Shown here: positions 63,935-64,000 of the stretch, piece by piece
How the letters are laid out: each line of letters begins with the position of its first letter
Numbering within the stretch: the stretch's first letter is position 1
Assembly: GCA_037783545.1 (NCBI GenBank)
Contig: JBBELK010000094.1
Span: forward strand, 124,001 to 188,000
Length of the DNA: 64,000 nucleotides
Source of the DNA: Henricia sp. BOLD:AAB3569
Lineage: Eukaryota > Echinodermata > Asteroidea > Spinulosida > Echinasteridae
Reading direction: 5' to 3'
The notes under the pieces: generated by a model
Told to the model about the DNA's origin: nothing
What the model saw: only the letters and a program-made list of their open reading frames with translations
The model's database searches: none
Made by a program: the position numbers and the translations under genes

Positions 63935-64000
63935 GTAAGTACTTTATAATTTGTTTTACGAAAAGAACCGTAACATCTAAATTCCGGTGCATGTCACGGT

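Overview
This window is animal genomic DNA. It is AT-rich, has spliced genes with GT-AG introns, and is packed with short DNA transposons, tRNA-derived SINEs, a DIRS/Ngaro-type retroelement, a gag-only LTR element and a long satellite array. The repeat mix (TTAA-flanked, PIF/Harbinger-like, Tc1/mariner and foldback elements, and SINEs carrying a 'cttgctcaagggcacaa' body) suggests a marine invertebrate, most likely a deuterostome such as an echinoderm, hemichordate or amphioxus. I cannot name the species.

Layout. (1) 1-11265: a higher-order satellite array entering from the left edge. It has a 414-bp basic unit, supra-units of about 1.0-1.8 kb, a local 130-bp expansion and a recurring hairpin/poly-T module. 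(2) 11.3-27 kb: gene-bearing DNA with two plus-strand candidate genes. Candidate A is a C-terminal membrane exon pair at 13861-14540. Candidate B is a four-exon small protein, 15906-25646. Their introns and flanks hold SINEs, two large foldback elements and two copies of an 8-bp-TSD MITE. (3) 27-40.5 kb: a minus-strand candidate gene C, whose first exon at 40340-40441 encodes a short hydrophobic protein. Its introns hold an apparently young gag-only LTR element (28943-33085), a 137-bp tandem array and several MITEs. (4) 40.6-50 kb: a transposon nest up to three levels deep. Related copies preserve several empty sites, so insertion order and target duplications can be read directly. (5) 50.5-52.1 kb: a nearly intact Tc1-like element. 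(6) 52.8-60.4 kb: a SINE, a local duplication and a broken DIRS/Ngaro-like element on the minus strand, itself invaded by MITEs. (7) 61.9-64 kb: a weak minus-strand candidate gene D, and the first coding exon of a plus-strand type II membrane protein (63194-63934) with a glycosyltransferase-like acidic motif. That gene continues past the window.

Host coding content is small: candidate exons are short and widely separated. None of the host genes was recognised by name. They are called from open frames, splice sites, phase agreement and start context, so all but the last need transcript support. The most notable points are the satellite module with mutually exclusive hairpins behind a TATA-like box, the gag-only LTR element whose Gag gained C2H2 fingers and an expanded internal repeat, the foldback family with readable 4-bp target duplications, and a Tc1 transposase with a signal-peptide-like leader and an altered first catalytic residue.
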